Below are positions 61,491 through 64,000 of a stretch of 64,000 nucleotides of DNA, piece after piece. A program made the translations under genes and the position numbers. The notes under the pieces are model-generated. The model saw only the letters and a program-made list of their open reading frames with translations. It was not told the DNA's origin and did not search any database. The first letter of the stretch is position 1, and each line of letters begins with the position of its first letter. This DNA is from Croceimicrobium sp963977415 (lineage in GTDB: Bacteria; Bacteroidota; Bacteroidia; Flavobacteriales; Schleiferiaceae), in contig CAXBOS010000010.1 of NCBI GenBank assembly GCA_963977415.1, forward strand, positions 80,372-144,371. The letters run 5' to 3'.

Positions 61491-62205
61491 TTGTGTTGCA
61501 TAGTCGTCAGAGGCTGAGACATAGTCGTTCGCTTGACCTATGGTGCTCGGTCATGCGATGTTGCGTGGTCTGTGAGGCTGTGTTGAATGGTCTGCAACAC
61601 TCTGCACAATAGTGTGCGCTGCTGCGTTAGATAGTGTTAAACTGTTGTTGCGAAGTCTGTGCTAGGCTGTAAATAAGATTTAATGCCCTGTAATTGCCCT
61701 ACAAGGACTGTTTTTTGCCCTTAAAGGCTTGTGATGAAGTGTGCAAGAGCTTGTAATTGCTAGGGGACAGTGTTAGGCAAACCAGTAAGGGAGTGTTGCG
61801 AAGTCTGTGCTATGCTGTGCTAAAGTGTAGCACACTGTGTTACTTGGTCTCTAATACTATGTTGGATGGTCTGTGTAATGGTGTATATAATCCTGTTGTT
61901 ATTGCAAGGTTGGTCTACCATTGCTTGCTAGTAAGTCTAAGACCCTTGGAATTTGGTCAAAAAGTTCGTTTGAGTGGTCTAAAAGTCTTGTTAGGAAGTC
62001 TACGCGGGCTGTTGCATGGTGTAACGCTCCTGCGATGAAGTGGGATGTGTCATGTGCATGGTGTACAACTCTTGCGATGAAGTGGGTAATGCTATGTACA
62101 TGGTCTACAACACTTGCGGTAAAGTGGGATGCGCTTTGTGCATGGTCTAACGCTCTTGCGGTGATTGGGTTGTGCTTGGTGATAAGCTGAGTAGGGTCTA
62201 AAATT
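61491..62205. repeat. G/T-rich degenerate minisatellite region
   Basis: About 700 bp rich in G and T on the plus strand with recurring TGGTCT, AAGTCTGTGCT and GTGCATGGT words. Three consecutive 42-bp units lie at 62021-62062, 62063-62104 and 62105-62146, followed by a partial unit to 62180. GTTGCGAAGTCTGTGCTA occurs at 61647-61664 and 61795-61812. A reading frame crosses the units with a 14-residue period (AMKWDVSCAWCTTL), but it starts and stops arbitrarily and lacks signs of a gene. Confidence 0.8.
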
Positions 62206-62601
62206 ACAGCCTGAGATTTTTTTTACCTAGTGGTTTTTGGTTTGGATGGATGCTATGCTGTTGGTTTAGTAAGAACAACTTTTCGTGGAGATTTAGGCCT
62301 TTTATTTTTGGCTTTTGTTAACGAAGCGCTTTGCTCTGAGTTCAGGAACGCGATTAAAATATAAGTCTTGTTTGTAATTGAGGCCGGAAAAGCTACTAAT
62401 AAGGAATCAGACTAAATTGTAATTAAGTAGGGATAATCGGAGAGCTGCGGCAGCTGCGAATTATCGGTAGCATTATGTATTAGAAGAAAACCAAGCTGCG
62501 GCAGCTGCGGATTCTTGGTGATTTCTTGTAATTGTTTCGATTCTTGGGAATTTAGAATTGGTTTGAGTGTTTTTTAACACGAATTTGGTGCTTGTTTTCG
62601 G
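62206..62601. repeat. Non-coding gap with short dispersed motifs
   Basis: The gap contains GTAATTGAGGCCGGAAAAGC near 62372 (end of the 193-bp repeat) and two copies of AGCTGCGGCAGCTGCG near 62445 and 62495, which also occur near 13795. No gene is supported. Confidence 0.6.
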
Positions 62602-63755
62602 TTTTGGGATGGCCAATCATTGGCATGGTATGGTAAAACGAGGAAATCTGTTTGGAAAACTGCGCTTAGATTTTTTGTTTGTTTACGAATCCCGTAGGGA
62701 TGATATTATTATAGAAAGCGGGTTACATCAACACGAACCAGAGCCCTGTATGGGCGACATGATTTTTTTACCACGGAGTTCGCAAAGAACACACTAAGGA
62801 CACAAAGGGATTTCGGTAGAGTTAGGGTTATCCGATTTTTAATAACGAAGATGCTGAATCAAGTTCAGCATGACGGTAGAGTAGGCATTAGCAGGTTTAG
62901 CTAAAACATTATTAATAATCGTCACCCTGGACTTGTTTCAGGGTCTCTTTTGATTTTGGGATGGCTAAGCATGGGTATGGTATGGTAAAACGAGGAAATC
63001 TGTTTGGAAACTGCGCTTTGATTTTTTGTTCGTTTACGAATCCCGAAGGGATGATATTATTATAGAAATAGGGTTACATCAATACGAACCAGAGCTCTGT
63101 AAGGGGCGACATGATTTTTTTTACCACGGAGTTCGCAAAGCAGGCACTAAGGACACGGAGGGATTTCGATGGGGTGGTTACTCTTCGATATTTAATAGCG
63201 AAGATGCTGAATCAAGTTCAGCATGACGGTAGAGTAGGCATTAGCGGGTTTAACTAAAACATTATTAATAATCGTCACCCTGGACTTGCTTCAGGGTCTC
63301 TTTTGATTTTGGGAAGGTCGATCATGGGGATGGTATGGTAAAACGAGGAAATCTGTTTGGAAAACTGCGCTTTGATTTTTTGTTCGTTTACGAATCCCGT
63401 AGGGATGACATTATTATAGAAATACCGATTTCCAAGGAGACCGGGAACCCCGAAGGTGGTGACACTTTAAAATTAAGGGGGGGAGTAACGCGGCGAGCGC
63501 AATCTAATCCCAGGGAGCGCAGCGAGGTTTATGGCTAAAATTAATGTTGTTTTATTGTATTACTAAGAATCCCGAAGGGATGATATTATTATAGAAAGCG
63601 GGTTACATCAATACGAACCAGAGCCCTGTAGGGGGCGACATGATTTTTTTACCACGGAGTTCGCAGAGCAGGCACTAAGGACACAGTGGGATTTCGATAG
63701 AGTTAGGGTTATCCGATTATTAATAACGAAGATGCTGAATCTAGTTCAGCATGAC
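62602..63755. repeat. Tandem array of about 352-bp composite repeat units
   Basis: Units begin at TTTTGGG positions 62602, 62954 and 63307, giving periods of 352 and 353. Each complete unit holds GGTATGGTAAAACGAGGAAA, the hairpin ATCCCGTAGGGAT or ATCCCGAAGGGAT followed by GATATTATTATAGAAA, ACCACGGAGTTCGCA, GATGCTGAATCAAGTTCAGC and CACCCTGGACTTG. Unit 3 is interrupted after ATAGAAAT (63423) by about 143 bp and resumes at 63567. Short open frames over the array are not genes. Confidence 0.88.
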
Positions 63756-63803
63756 TTCTTTGGTATTTTCGTTTTTTAATTATGCTTCACGATACAGTGA
63801 AGT

Positions 63804-64000
63804 TTCTCAAGATATTTTAGACTCCTTTTTTGCATGATCAAAAAAGAAGGAAAAAAATCTAGGCTCCAATTCCTCACCTTAAAAATATTCCCCTTTGCCA
63901 AGCTCAGTGGGCGAGCTTCCTTTGGTCGCTTCCCAATTCGCTAGGGCAAAGGCTTTTATTTTGAAGCTTCGTAATTGAGGCCGGATAACCTACTAATAAT
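63804..64000. repeat. About 195-bp dispersed repeat, copy 2 (cut by window end)
   Basis: The block order equals copy 1 at 56590-56782: TTCTCAAGATATTTTAGACT, the TTTTTTGCATGATCAAAAAA hairpin, CTCGGTGGGCGAGC-like text, and GTAATTGAGGCCGGATAACC to the end of the window. Differences are concentrated in the middle third. Confidence 0.85.

Noticed and set aside
61757..62190. Two open frames of about 90 codons in the G/T-rich region
   Set aside because: Overlapping frames both arise from the 42-bp repeat and biased composition; no conserved domain, leader or regular start.
62567..63538. Short open frames in the 352-bp array (YESRRDDIIIE)
   Set aside because: The peptide is simply the translation of the ATCCCGTAGGGATGATATT repeat and appears once per unit.

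Overview
The window comes from a member of the Bacteroidota, most likely a marine flavobacterium-like organism (Flavobacteriales, possibly the Cryomorphaceae/Schleiferiaceae side). The evidence is secreted proteins with C-terminal type IX secretion (T9SS) sorting domains, TAnnTTTG-type -7 promoter elements, few Shine-Dalgarno sequences, many short-leader lipoproteins and many families that are largely Bacteroidota-specific. I saw no rRNA, tRNA, CRISPR array or intact insertion sequence.

Layout. 0-4 kb: a truncated multi-PAS sensor protein, a CheY-like regulator and dnaA, all on the minus strand. 4-9 kb: a hotdog thioesterase facing a minus-strand operon (ribD, EamA transporter, IMPACT-family protein, secreted HExxH protease). 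9-13.7 kb: small enzymes, then ettA and a glycosyltransferase. 14.2-17.6 kb: ligA, an unknown gene and dapA. 19.2-22.1 kb: a MoxR/ChlI-type AAA+ ATPase, a VWA protein and a small protein. 22.3-30.3 kb: OsmC protein, radical SAM protein, S24/XRE regulator, arsenate-reductase-like phosphatase, a very large M1-peptidase-like protein that has lost its catalytic residues and ends in a probable barrel, and amt.

The most interesting block is 30.3-39 kb. It encodes a photoactive yellow protein (PYP) with the chromophore cysteine, Tyr and Glu conserved, followed with almost no spacing by a PAS histidine kinase, a REC-GAF-like-histidine kinase, a PYP-type p-coumarate:CoA ligase and a tyrosine ammonia-lyase, then an EamA transporter and a DUF3784 membrane protein. 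This reads as a self-contained blue-light system. The lyase makes p-coumarate from tyrosine, the ligase activates it, apo-PYP binds it, and the two kinases are the candidate signalling partners. Two genes sit upstream in the same direction (MtfA-like peptidase, DUF4442 hotdog protein).

From about 40.6 kb to the end the window is accessory. Low-GC cargo genes (hydrolase, DUF433/DUF5615 toxin-antitoxin, TonB-C-like protein, surface-repeat protein, beta-lactamase-like hydrolase, TacA/TacT toxin-antitoxin, DUF6090) are separated by inverted-repeat intergenic elements, some in near-identical pairs flanking one gene, which looks like cassette-style accumulation. Between them lie more ordinary genes (DEAD-box helicase, GH13 amylase, AraC regulator, SDR, MDR oxidoreductase, envelope lipoproteins and barrels). 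The last 2.8 kb (61.2-64 kb) has no convincing gene: it holds a G/T-rich degenerate minisatellite with a 42-bp period, a tandem array of about 352-bp units built from dispersed-repeat modules, and a copy of a roughly 195-bp repeat also seen at 56.6 kb.
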